Assembly: GCA_016235595.1 (NCBI GenBank)
Contig: JACRJX010000041.1
Span: 434,001 to 498,000 of the forward strand
Reading direction: 5' to 3'
DNA: 64,000 bases
Origin: Verrucomicrobiota bacterium
Lineage (GTDB): Bacteria; Verrucomicrobiota; Verrucomicrobiia; CAIQCK01
In this document: one piece after another, positions 45,048-53,067 of the stretch
Layout: every line of letters begins with the position of its first letter
How positions within the stretch are numbered: the stretch's first letter is position 1
Position numbers and translations under genes: made by a program
Notes under the pieces: generated by a model
Told to the model about the DNA's origin: nothing
Database searches by the model: none
The model's input: only the letters and a program-made list of their open reading frames with translations

Positions 45048-45581
45048 TTACCGCGCGGCATCGAGTTCGAAACGATGGGCGGCGAACTGGTCCAGAGGCA
45101 GGTTCAACGTCGTCTCGAAGGAACGACGCTCGCCAGCGCCGAGGCCGGTAAAAATAATCGGGTGCCGCCGCGTCACCTTGCCGCGGTTGTCGAGCGCAAC
45201 GAGGGCCACGACAACGAGCGAGAAATGCCGCGGGGTGTCATTGCAGAGCTCGCCGGTCACGCGCGTGCCACTGTCGTCGGCGTAGGCGGAAGAGCTGGCG
45301 AGATTGAAAATCTCGATCTGGCCGGTGCCGCGCGGCAGTGGGTTGTTGTGGAAGCTGAGACCGACCGGAGGCATCGCCGGGTCGTCGCGAAGCAGTGGGT
45401 TGGTTTCCGACGGCGGCAACGCTTTCTTCAGCGCAGCGGTCAGGTCGGCAACAAACTGCTGCTGCGTATCGGCACGGAACCGTTCCAGCCGCGAGCGCTG
45501 CCACCAATCCAACATGAAGAGCGTGACGGCAACCATCGCGCCGATCACAGCGATTTCGATAAAACGTTTTAGTGACAGCAT
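45048..45581 (-). CDS. Membrane-anchored FxLYD-like domain protein
   Basis: The 177-residue product has one N-terminal membrane helix (about 9-27, IAVIGAMVAVTLFMLDWW). The C-terminal half (about 95-170) holds a beta-rich GTRVTGELCNDTPRHFSLVV segment followed by VALVALDNRGKV, the pattern of FxLYD/DUF3426-like beta domains on the outer face of the membrane. The family is not fully recognised. It sits between the DUF362 gene (16 bp upstream) and the TonB-like pair. Confidence 0.65.
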   Translation of the reverse strand: MLSLKRFIEIAVIGAMVAVTLFMLDWWQRSRLERFRADTQQQFVADLTAALKKALPPSETNPLLRDDPAMPPVGLSFHNNPLPRGTGQIEIFNLASSSAYADDSGTRVTGELCNDTPRHFSLVVVALVALDNRGKVTRRHPIIFTGLGAGERRSFETTLNLPLDQFAAHRFELDAAR

Positions 45582-45597
45582 AATCTCCGTGCACAGT

Positions 45598-46665
45598 CTA
45601 CGGGTTCAGTTCGACGATGTCCATCTTGGAGCGTTCGGCCACCCCAACGCCCATCTCGGCAGCGAAACGCACATGGCGCCCGCGCTCCGCGAGGAGCGGC
45701 ATGCGGGCGGCCTTGCGCCGCTTGTCGATGGCCTCCAGCGCCAGCGCGTCGAGCGCCACCGGGTCGCGGCTCAGCCAGATTTCCCCCGGCGTCCACGTCG
45801 CTTGAGGTTGAAACCCCGGCCCGCCGGCATATTGAGCCACCAACGCGTCGAGAATGTTCAACACCAGTTTCTCGCTGAGCGGCGGTCGCGCACAAAGTTC
45901 GGCAATGCCCGCGTCATAGTGCAGGTTTTCCGTCTGAAAGCGCCGGTTGTTGTCCACCGACCCCATCGCGATGTTATGGAGACAGCCGCTCACGCCGACA
46001 TACTTGTTGTCCATGAGCACGGGGATATTGATCAGTTTGGTCACCCGCTCGGTGACGATGCGCGAGTAATACGACCGCTCGCTGATCTCGCGCTCGCCGA
46101 ATTCCAAATCGCCCCAGATGACCTTGCCAACCTGTGGCACCCGGTAATACACGCGGCTGTCCCAGCCCATGTTCGGCAGTGTGCCCATGCACAACGGCCC
46201 CTCGCCGCTCTCGCGAAGCTCCCAACCCGCCGCAACCAGATTTTCGTCCGACCGGTCCCAAATGATGATGTTCCTGGCCGCCACGCCCGCGCGCTGCAGG
46301 CTGTTCACCACGGCGTGCACGACCTCGTGCCGCGTGCCCATCGCCGGGCCGGGCAGGGAGTTGATTTTGATGCCAACCACGTCGTCGGGCTTCACAAGCT
46401 CGCGCCACGCCGCCGCAGCGTCTGCCGTCCTCGTCAAAGCCACAACCGCCCGATCGATCATCCGCGTCACACGGTCGGTTTGCGGCGTGTAGAACTCCAT
46501 CGCCCGCGCGTCACGGACGATGACCACGCGCGACGGGCGCGCCGTCTTCGCCGCTGGCGGCTCGGGCAGAAACGGCCTTTGCGCTTCGTTCGGAACAACG
46601 ACGGACAGCCACACCCCGGCTGTGGCGGCGGCTCCAAGCCGTCGCATGAAAGTTCGTCTTTGCAT
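45598..46665 (-). CDS. DUF362 domain protein with Tat-type signal
   Basis: The 355-residue product begins MQRRTFMRRLGAAATAGVWL, a twin-arginine-like leader with two Arg pairs before a hydrophobic stretch. The body matches DUF362 proteins, with VGIKINSLPGPAMGTRHEV, LPNMGWDSRVYY, KLINIPVLMDNKYVGVSGC and an ending rich in SRDPVALDALALEAI. Such proteins are of unknown biochemical role and often carry an Fe-S site, but only few cysteines are visible here. I placed the start at 46665; a longer frame would run into the divergent TPR gene. It may head the operon down to plsY. Confidence 0.82.
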   Translation of the reverse strand: MQRRTFMRRLGAAATAGVWLSVVVPNEAQRPFLPEPPAAKTARPSRVVIVRDARAMEFYTPQTDRVTRMIDRAVVALTRTADAAAAWRELVKPDDVVGIKINSLPGPAMGTRHEVVHAVVNSLQRAGVAARNIIIWDRSDENLVAAGWELRESGEGPLCMGTLPNMGWDSRVYYRVPQVGKVIWGDLEFGEREISERSYYSRIVTERVTKLINIPVLMDNKYVGVSGCLHNIAMGSVDNNRRFQTENLHYDAGIAELCARPPLSEKLVLNILDALVAQYAGGPGFQPQATWTPGEIWLSRDPVALDALALEAIDKRRKAARMPLLAERGRHVRFAAEMGVGVAERSKMDIVELNP

Positions 46666-46680
46666 GACGTGGCGGTTATC

Positions 46681-46709
46681 TTGACACACGACGCCGGTCA
46701 TGTTAGCTG
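46681..46709 (+). promoter_or_regulatory. Candidate promoter for the TPR lipoprotein gene
   Basis: A perfect TTGACA (46681-46686) is followed after 17 bp by TAGCTG (46704-46709), preceded by TG as in extended -10 promoters. The -10 is weak. It lies in the short gap between divergent genes. Confidence 0.4.
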
Positions 46710-46726
46710 GCAGACGCGCGGGAAGC

Positions 46727-48526
46727 ATGAAAAAAGTGTTGGCATTACTAATGGCGGCGGTGGCATCGCTACTGGCAAGTTGCGAACCGCTGGATCCAGA
46801 GTCGCAAACCAATGCCGGCGCCGAGGCGCTGGCGCGCGGCGGCTCCACCAACCTCGTCCGAGCGGTCCGTCTGCTGGAGCAAGCCGCGCGCAGTCTGCCC
46901 AACAACGCCCGTTGTCAAAACCTCCACGGCCAGGCGCTTTTTGAATTCGGCGATCCGAAGAGTGCGGCAGTGGCGTTCCAAAAAGCCGTTGCTTGCGACA
47001 AGAACAATCCTGCGTTCCGCTACAACCTCGGTCTCGCCGCGTATGCCCAGCGCGATTTTGCCACTGCATTGGAGCAGTTCCAGAGTTGCGCCGCCCTCGA
47101 TCCTCGCAACGTCCCGGCATGGCTGTTCCTCGGCGCGACTTACCTTCAACTCAACAGACTCGACGAAGCCTATCGCGCCACGAGCAACGCGCGTGAACTC
47201 GATCGGAACAACCCCGACGCTCTGTCCAACCTCGCGGTGATTTCCTGCCGTCGCGGCCGCCCCCGCGACGCCGAGACCTGGCTGAACGATGCGCTGCGCG
47301 CTGCGCCTAACAACCCGCAGGTCGCGCTGAACCTGGCGCGGCTCTACGAGCTCGAACTCAAGGACAAGCGGCGCGCGTTGGAGTTCTACCGCCGTTATAC
47401 AGCGCTCGCACCCGACTCGCAGTTCCGATTCGCGGTGCTGCGTTCGACACGGCAATTGGAACTCGACCTGAACCTGCCGCCGTCATCGCCGCCAACGCCG
47501 ATCGCGGCCACTGCAGCGGCAACCAATGCCCAGCCGTCGGCCATCCCGACAGCGATCAGCACGAACACGGGCACACCGGTGTCTGCCGCGGCCCTGACCT
47601 CGAACCAGCAACCGGCGGCGCTTGATGCGTTGATCTCTCAACTGAAAGCCGCTGGCCGCAACCGCGATGCCGCCGAGGTCGCGCTCTCGCTTGCCGATCA
47701 CTACCAGCAACAGCACGACACCAACCGCGCTGGCGCCGCCTACGTGCAAGCCGCCGAATTGGACCCGATGAATTCGCTGACACACTTCCGGCTCGGCGAA
47801 TTGTTCCTGTCGCAGGGCCAGAAAGCGCAGGCGCTGCAAAGTTTCCAGGAGTCCGTGCGCCTGAAGCCGGATTTCGTCGCCGCACTGCGCTGCGCCGCGC
47901 CGTTGGCTGTTGACCTCGGCCAACCCGCCGTCGCCGTCGCCGCCTACAAGCGGATCGTCGAGTTGGACCCCAGTGACGCCAACGCGCTGTTTCATCTCGG
48001 TGATCTACAGGAGCGATACCTCAAGAATCGCTCGGTTGCGGAACAAACCTATCAGGCGTACTTGAAAAAATTCCCGACCGCTGCCGACGCAAGCGTTGTG
48101 CGATCACGGGTCAACAAGTTGAGTGTCACCAGTCGCGAGAGCACCAGGCACGTGGCCAAGCCCGCGCCGAAAACAATCGCGCGGACGGAAGAGCCTCCGC
48201 CAACGAAGCCTCCGCCGCCCGTGACGCCTCCCGTGCCTGCGCCGGCGCCACCCCCCGTGGATCGCCGCACGCCGTTGGAGCGCTATCAGGACGCATTCGC
48301 GCTGCTGCAACGCGGCGCTTACGCCGAGGCCGCGCCGCAGTTCGAGGCGCTGCTCCAGAAAGACCCGGGTTTCTCGAAAGCGCATCTGGCGCTCGGCCAG
48401 ATTTACTCGCAGCAAGTCGCCACGAAGGACAAGGCACGGCAGCACTACACCCGCTTCCTCCAGATGCGCCCCGACGATCCAAAGGCGCCCGAAGTGCGTC
48501 GCTGGCTGAACGAGAACCGGTGGTGA
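46727..48526 (+). CDS. TPR-repeat lipoprotein
   Basis: The 599-residue product has a lipoprotein signal (MKKVLALLMAAVASLLASC, Cys19 as lipidated residue). The N-terminal half holds about five TPR units (ARCQNLHGQALFEFGDPKSA and following), a Pro/Ala/Thr-rich linker (about 255-285), a second TPR block (about 295-440), a Pro-rich linker and a last TPR pair near the C-terminus. It is probably a scaffold on the inner face of the outer membrane; the partner is unknown. I chose the ATG at 46727 with GGGAAG before it, which gives the lipobox, over the ATG at 46700. Confidence 0.83.
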   Translation: MKKVLALLMAAVASLLASCEPLDPESQTNAGAEALARGGSTNLVRAVRLLEQAARSLPNNARCQNLHGQALFEFGDPKSAAVAFQKAVACDKNNPAFRYNLGLAAYAQRDFATALEQFQSCAALDPRNVPAWLFLGATYLQLNRLDEAYRATSNARELDRNNPDALSNLAVISCRRGRPRDAETWLNDALRAAPNNPQVALNLARLYELELKDKRRALEFYRRYTALAPDSQFRFAVLRSTRQLELDLNLPPSSPPTPIAATAAATNAQPSAIPTAISTNTGTPVSAAALTSNQQPAALDALISQLKAAGRNRDAAEVALSLADHYQQQHDTNRAGAAYVQAAELDPMNSLTHFRLGELFLSQGQKAQALQSFQESVRLKPDFVAALRCAAPLAVDLGQPAVAVAAYKRIVELDPSDANALFHLGDLQERYLKNRSVAEQTYQAYLKKFPTAADASVVRSRVNKLSVTSRESTRHVAKPAPKTIARTEEPPPTKPPPPVTPPVPAPAPPPVDRRTPLERYQDAFALLQRGAYAEAAPQFEALLQKDPGFSKAHLALGQIYSQQVATKDKARQHYTRFLQMRPDDPKAPEVRRWLNENRW

Positions 48527-48538
48527 TTCTCCGCGCCT

Positions 48539-49537
48539 TTATTTCACAACCGGCCGGATAACGATATTGCGGTAATCCACGCTCGTGTGATCGCCCTGGA
48601 AATAGATGGGGCCGGGGCGGAATTCATCCGAGGTCAACGCGCCGCCGGTGCAGCCGAGCACCGGCTGGTTATCAATGATCTTCTTGCCGTTGAGGATAAC
48701 CGTCGCGTGGCGGTCCACCAACGTGATATCCATCGTCTGCCATTCACCCGCCGGCTTCTCCGCTGCGACAGTCGGTGTGATACGGCTGTAGATGCCGCCC
48801 ATGTTGTGAGAGTCGAGCGGCTTGCCGCACGTGTCGGCCACCTGCACTTCGTAGATGCCGCGCAGATAGACGCCGCTGTTGCCACCCTTCGGCACGCGCA
48901 CCTCCAGCGTGAGCCGGAAGTCCTCGAATTCGCGCTCGGTGCGAAGATTGGCGTAGCCCTTGTGCTTGCCCGGCTCCTGCGGAGCGTCGTTAACCAGGAT
49001 GCCGTCCTTGACACTCCAACCATTGGGAGCCTTCGGGTTGAGCACCTTCCAGCCGCTGAGATCCTTGCCATTGAAAAGGCAGACCGGCTCGCCGAACTTC
49101 ACCTTCGACAAATCCGGCGCGGTCGGCATCGGCGGGATGCGCTTGCCGCTGAAGTCGGCGCGGCCAAACTCCTTGCCCCCCTCGCTGCACTTGACGGTCA
49201 CGAGCTTGAGGCAATCACCATCCCGCGTTGCGGTGATGGTTTCGGTGATTTTCTTACCCAGCTTGCCATCCTTGCCTTTAGGCTGCTGGATGCGCGTGAC
49301 GATCAACTTGCCATCCTCGACCTTCGCGCCAGCAGCGGGCAACACACTGCCGCCACCCCAAAGGACGCTGGCCTTGAGGGCACCGTCCTTTTCTTCGACG
49401 CCGAGCCAGCCCGCGCCGCCACCGGGGATGGTCAACGCCCAGTTGCCGATGAACGGCTTCGCATCATCCGCTGCGAACGCCGCGCTGCAAAAAACGAGAC
49501 TGAGAACGATCGGGAGAGAGAGCAGGTATTTCTTCAT
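48539..49537 (-). CDS. Secreted DUF1080 family protein (3-keto-disaccharide hydrolase-like)
   Basis: The 332-residue product has a signal peptide (MKKYLLSLPIVLSLVFCSAAFA), an N-terminal beta domain (about 25-135) and a DUF1080 jelly roll (about 150-330) with the typical LFNGKDLSGWK, GNSGVYLRGIYEVQV and DSHNMGGIYSRITP motifs. DUF1080 members are concanavalin-like sugar-active proteins, and some are 3-ketoglycoside hydrolases. The start at 49537 has AGAAGGA upstream. It converges on the TPR gene with 12 bp between stops. Confidence 0.88.
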   Translation of the reverse strand: MKKYLLSLPIVLSLVFCSAAFAADDAKPFIGNWALTIPGGGAGWLGVEEKDGALKASVLWGGGSVLPAAGAKVEDGKLIVTRIQQPKGKDGKLGKKITETITATRDGDCLKLVTVKCSEGGKEFGRADFSGKRIPPMPTAPDLSKVKFGEPVCLFNGKDLSGWKVLNPKAPNGWSVKDGILVNDAPQEPGKHKGYANLRTEREFEDFRLTLEVRVPKGGNSGVYLRGIYEVQVADTCGKPLDSHNMGGIYSRITPTVAAEKPAGEWQTMDITLVDRHATVILNGKKIIDNQPVLGCTGGALTSDEFRPGPIYFQGDHTSVDYRNIVIRPVVK

Positions 49538-49618
49538 TCCTTCTTTTGACTCCAAACCGGCCAATGGCTTCAAGAAAAATCGTCAACTGTTTTTTTGTGC
49601 CGATTGAAAAACAGTGGG

Positions 49619-49647
49619 TTGAGATTTGAACAACTGCGGGGTAGGAT
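49619..49647 (+). promoter_or_regulatory. Candidate promoter of the glycine-zipper lipoprotein gene
   Basis: TTGAGA (49619-49624) and TAGGAT (49642-49647) are 17 bp apart, about 39 bp upstream of the ATG at 49686. The SD AAGGAG (49675-49680) lies in between. Confidence 0.45.
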
Positions 49648-49685
49648 TCGTCGAAGCAAGCGACGTTTTAGTGCAAGGAGCAACT

Positions 49686-50096
49686 ATGAAAGAAATGAAA
49701 CTTGCAGGAGCAATGTTGGCCGCGTGTGTGGTGTTGGCCGGTTGCACGGCCACTGAACAAGGCGCGGGCTACGGCACGCTCGGCGGCGCAGCCATTGGCG
49801 GCGCGGTCGGCGGCTGGCAGGGTGCCGCGATCGGTGCGGGCGCAGGCGCGCTCACTGGCGCAGTCGTGGGTAACGCCGTCGATCAGAGCGAGGAACGCAA
49901 GGCGCAAGCGCAGCAGGCTCCGCCTCCACCGCCACCTCCGCCACCGGCGTCAGTCCCATACGGAATCCGCACAGACAGGCCCGGACTCGTCAGAAGCCCG
50001 TGGAATCCCAACGGGCCATTGGTGGACGTGACCGGTTTCCCGCCAGGCTCGGCGGTGAAGGATCCGACGACGGGCAGGAACTTCCTCGTACCATAA
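49686..50096 (+). CDS. Glycine-zipper lipoprotein
   Basis: The 136-residue product has a lipoprotein signal with lipobox LAGC (Cys at about 20), a glycine-zipper segment (about 25-63, with GGAAIGGAVGGW and GAGAGALTGAVVG) that can insert in or pack against a membrane, nine prolines in a row and a short C-terminal domain with DRPGLVRSPWNP and PPGSAVKDPTTGR. It resembles the SlyB/YMGG family of small outer-membrane lipoproteins. The SD AAGGAG 5 bp before the ATG decides the start. Confidence 0.8.
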   Translation: MKEMKLAGAMLAACVVLAGCTATEQGAGYGTLGGAAIGGAVGGWQGAAIGAGAGALTGAVVGNAVDQSEERKAQAQQAPPPPPPPPPASVPYGIRTDRPGLVRSPWNPNGPLVDVTGFPPGSAVKDPTTGRNFLVP

Positions 50097-50174
50097 CAAT
50101 AACAAATATTTGCGGGCGCAACGCCGGCTGAAATACCGCGAACACTGCGGAGCGGCGGCAGCGCTTGGTCTGTT

Positions 50175-50207
50175 AGCAGGGTGAGCTTTCAAGCTCGCCC
50201 TGCTTTT
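50175..50207 (+). terminator. Hairpin with short T tract after the lipoprotein gene
   Basis: A 14-bp stem (AGCAGGGTGAGCTT and AAGCTCGCCCTGCT, one wobble) closes a 2-bp spacer loop and runs into TTTTGG, 79 bp after the stop codon. It fits an intrinsic terminator with a short T tract, or a REP-like palindrome. Confidence 0.5.
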
Positions 50208-50332
50208 GGTCTGGAGGCATCGGGTCGAGTTGGGCATTGGCCACATTCGGCTGGCGTGTTGCCCCGAGTTTCAACTGAATGAGTGGTCGCCACGAAAACC
50301 GAAGTCAGTTATCATTCCATCCCTCACAACCT

Positions 50333-51307
50333 ATGAAATCATCGTTCGATCTTATCGTCGCCGGCCACATGGTGGCCGATGTCATCAGCCGCCCCGTCGC
50401 ACTCGATCGGCCCATCGGGTTCGGCAAGCTCTTCCACAGCGAGGCCGTTGAGCTGCACACGGGTGGCAACGTCTGCAACGTCGGCATCGCCGCCACCAAG
50501 CTCGGCTTGCGCGTCGGCGCGCTGGGCCGCCTCGGCGACGACAACTGGGGCGCGTTCCTCCAGCAACGCCTGCGCAGCGCCGGCCTCGACCTTGGCGGCG
50601 TCATCGTGGACAAGCATGGCCAGAGCAGCGCCACTGTCGTCTGCGTGGATCCGAGCGGCGAGCGCACCTTCTTTCACACCGGCGGTTGCGGCAACCAACT
50701 CACCGCCGCGGATATCATCGCGCAGCTCGGTTACATCAAGCGCAGCCGCGCCGTCGCCCTCGGTTATTTTGGCCTGATGCCGAAACTGGAATCGGAGTTT
50801 GGCCGCGCGTTGCGCGCCATCCGCCGCGCCGCGCCGAAGACGCTGACATCGCTGGACTGTGTTGCCGGCGCGAAAGGTTTCGACAATCTCGCCAAAGCGC
50901 TGCCGTGGCTGGACATCTTCGTGCCGAGCCTCGACGAAGCGCGCAACGTCAGCGGGGAGGAGTCGCCGGAGAAGATCATCGCTTGTTTCCGCGCCGCGGG
51001 CGCGCCGGGCATTGTCGGCGTCAAACTCGGCGCGGAAGGCTGCCTGCTTAACGATCCCTCCGAACCGGCGAAGTCGCTGTACGTGCCGCCGGTGCCCGCG
51101 AAGAAAGTTGTGGATGCGACCGGTGCGGGTGATTCGTGGCTGGCGGGGTTCATTACAGCGCGGTTGCACAGCTTCAGTGTGCGCGATGCCGGCATCTTCG
51201 CGAACGCCGTCGGCGCGTGCTGCGTGCAAGCCATCGGCGCGTCCACCGGCATCCGCTCGTTCGACGAAACGCGGCGTCTCGCGCGCCGTTCCGGTTGCAA
51301 GGCCTGA
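50333..51307 (+). CDS. PfkB family carbohydrate kinase
   Basis: The 324-residue product is a ribokinase-like sugar kinase. Visible: the N-terminal GGNVCNVGIAATKLG motif (about 44-58) and the C-terminal signature VDATGAGDSWLAGF (about 256-269) with the catalytic Asp and anion hole. The sugar cannot be told from the sequence; fructokinase, ribokinase and 2-keto-3-deoxygluconate kinase all fit. It stands alone on the plus strand, convergent with the MoeB-like gene (12 bp between stops). Confidence 0.9.
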   Translation: MKSSFDLIVAGHMVADVISRPVALDRPIGFGKLFHSEAVELHTGGNVCNVGIAATKLGLRVGALGRLGDDNWGAFLQQRLRSAGLDLGGVIVDKHGQSSATVVCVDPSGERTFFHTGGCGNQLTAADIIAQLGYIKRSRAVALGYFGLMPKLESEFGRALRAIRRAAPKTLTSLDCVAGAKGFDNLAKALPWLDIFVPSLDEARNVSGEESPEKIIACFRAAGAPGIVGVKLGAEGCLLNDPSEPAKSLYVPPVPAKKVVDATGAGDSWLAGFITARLHSFSVRDAGIFANAVGACCVQAIGASTGIRSFDETRRLARRSGCKA

Positions 51308-51319
51308 CGGGGCGGGCCG

Positions 51320-52486
51320 TCAATACCTCGGCACGCCCGGGTCCACGTCGGTGGACCAGGCGTCAATGCCGCCTCTGACGCTCTTGAGGTCGGCGTAGCC
51401 CTGCTCGCGCAGGAACTGGAGCGCCTTCATCGAACGTCTGCCGCCTTTGCAATGCAGCACGATGCGGGTGTCTTTCGATAACTCGCCGAACCTCTGCGGC
51501 AGTGCCGACAGCGGCAGCAGCGTCGCGCCGGGAATGTGGCAGATAGCCCACTCGTCCGGCTCGCGCACATCCACCAACGTGAACTTCTCGCCGCGTTTCA
51601 ACATCGCTGCCAACTCGACAGCCGTGATTTCGTCTCCAGCGGGCTGTTCATTCATGGTGGGTTCACCTCTCACTCCGCAGAACTGCTCGTAATCAATCAG
51701 CTTCGTGATCACAGGCCGCTCGCCGCACACGGGACAATTCGGGTCGCGCCGCATTTTCATTTCGCGAAACTTCATGTCGAGCGCGTTGTAGAGCAGCAGC
51801 CGGCCGAGGAGCACATCGCCTTTGCCGAGGATGAGCTTGATGGCCTCCGTCGCCTGGATGACACCAATGATACCCGGCAGCACGCCGAGCACGCCGCCCT
51901 CAGCGCAACTCGGCACCATGCCCGGCGGCGGCGGCTCCGGGAACAGGCAACGGTAGCACGGCCCACCAAGGTGCGGCGCAAAGACGCTGGCCTGTCCCTC
52001 GAAGCGGAAGATCGCGCCGTAAATGTTCGGCTTCTTCAGCAACACGCACGCGTCGTTGCTGAGGTAGCGGGTTGGAAAATTGTCCGTGCCGTCAATGACG
52101 ACGTCGTACCGGCCGAAGATATCAAGCGCGTTCTCGCTGCTGAGCCGGACGGCATGACACTCGACGGCGACGTTTGGGTTGATGTCGTTGATCCGCGCGC
52201 GGCCGCTCTCCAGTTTCGAGCATCCCACGGCGCCGGTGCCGTGGATGATCTGCCGCTGGAGATTCGTTTCATCCACAACATCAAAATCCACCAAGCCAAG
52301 CCGCCCGACTCCCGCCGCCGCCAGATACATCGCCGCCGGCGATCCCAGCCCACCCACCCCGATACAGAGGACACTGGCAGCCTTCAACTTCTCCTGGCCG
52401 ACCAGGCCCACCTCCGGCAACGTCAGGTGCCGCGAATAACGCCGAATCTCTTCGTTCGTCAGCTTTACTGGAGTTGGCTTGTCCAT
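51320..52486 (-). CDS. moeB: MoeB/ThiF-type adenylyltransferase with C-terminal rhodanese domain
   Basis: The 388-residue product has an E1-like adenylation domain (about 8-245: GVGGLGSPAAMYLAAAGVG, DFDVVDETNLQRQI, GTDNFPTRYL, and zinc cysteines in CYRCLF and CPVCGE) and a rhodanese domain (about 275-388) with the active-site loop LHCKGGRRS. Such MoeBR/MoeZ proteins activate the C-terminus of ubiquitin-like sulfur carriers (MoaD, ThiS, CysO) and pass sulfur to them from the rhodanese cysteine. No sulfur carrier or moa gene lies in the window. Symbol assigned from the domain match; thiF-like use is possible. Confidence 0.9.
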   Translation of the reverse strand: MDKPTPVKLTNEEIRRYSRHLTLPEVGLVGQEKLKAASVLCIGVGGLGSPAAMYLAAAGVGRLGLVDFDVVDETNLQRQIIHGTGAVGCSKLESGRARINDINPNVAVECHAVRLSSENALDIFGRYDVVIDGTDNFPTRYLSNDACVLLKKPNIYGAIFRFEGQASVFAPHLGGPCYRCLFPEPPPPGMVPSCAEGGVLGVLPGIIGVIQATEAIKLILGKGDVLLGRLLLYNALDMKFREMKMRRDPNCPVCGERPVITKLIDYEQFCGVRGEPTMNEQPAGDEITAVELAAMLKRGEKFTLVDVREPDEWAICHIPGATLLPLSALPQRFGELSKDTRIVLHCKGGRRSMKALQFLREQGYADLKSVRGGIDAWSTDVDPGVPRY

Positions 52487-52552
52487 TGTCCTCGGCTCAA
52501 ACAGAAAGGCTCCGCCCCCTAAAAATGCGCAGCGATTTGGTCAGGAGAGGAA

Positions 52553-52891
52553 TCAACCTCTCTCCTCGTCGCTGCTCTCGGCGGGCGGTTTCATGCCGAC
52601 GATTCTGCCAGCAAGCTCGGCCCGCGCCAATGCTTCATTCAAGTCGCGGACAAACACCGTCTTGCTTCGCGATTTTTCGCCGCGCAACAACTCGCACTGG
52701 CTGCGTTTCACGCGAAACAACTTCGCGAGACACTCCAGCAACACCTCGTTGGCCTTGCCCTCGACCGGCGGCGCCTTCACGCGCACCTTCAATTCCGCGC
52801 CATGTAACCCCACCACTTCGCTGCGCGACGCACCGGGCTGGACGCGCACCGAAAGCTGGCAGCCGTTTGGAGTTCTTTTCAGGAATGGCAT
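52553..52891 (-). CDS. DUF167 (YggU) family protein
   Basis: The 112-residue product matches the DUF167 fold: RVQPGASRSEVVGLHG, then VRVKAPPVEGKANEVLLECLA, the family signature. The role is unknown; the family is widespread in bacteria. It is 66 bp upstream of the moeB gene, with which it may be transcribed, and divergent from hisD. Confidence 0.9.
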   Translation of the reverse strand: MPFLKRTPNGCQLSVRVQPGASRSEVVGLHGAELKVRVKAPPVEGKANEVLLECLAKLFRVKRSQCELLRGEKSRSKTVFVRDLNEALARAELAGRIVGMKPPAESSDEERG

Positions 52892-53027
52892 AGTCCGTTA
52901 ATTTAGCGCAGTGTTTCCACAATGCGAGTTTTCGATGACGGGCCGCGGTTGTTCTCTTGTCGCCCGCCAACAAAAGGCTTTTGCCATTACGGCCGGTTTG
53001 TTACAAGTCGGCGTTTTGAAACGCGGA

Positions 53028-53051
53028 GCCGGCGACGCCGGCAACGTTTTT
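53028..53051 (+). promoter_or_regulatory. Hairpin and T tract just upstream of hisD
   Basis: GCCGGC (53028-53033), loop GAC, GCCGGC (53037-53042), then AACG and TTTTT (53047-53051), 17 bp before the hisD ATG. It could be a terminator or attenuator for the his operon. No His-rich leader peptide was found upstream. Confidence 0.35.
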
Positions 53052-53067
53052 GAACGGAAACCAAAAC

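Noticed and set aside
52991-53010. TTGTTACAAG near hisD as a third copy of the 33-bp element
   Set aside because: Only the TTGTTACA part agrees; the flanks do not match and the neighbouring genes are unrelated to the kinase region.
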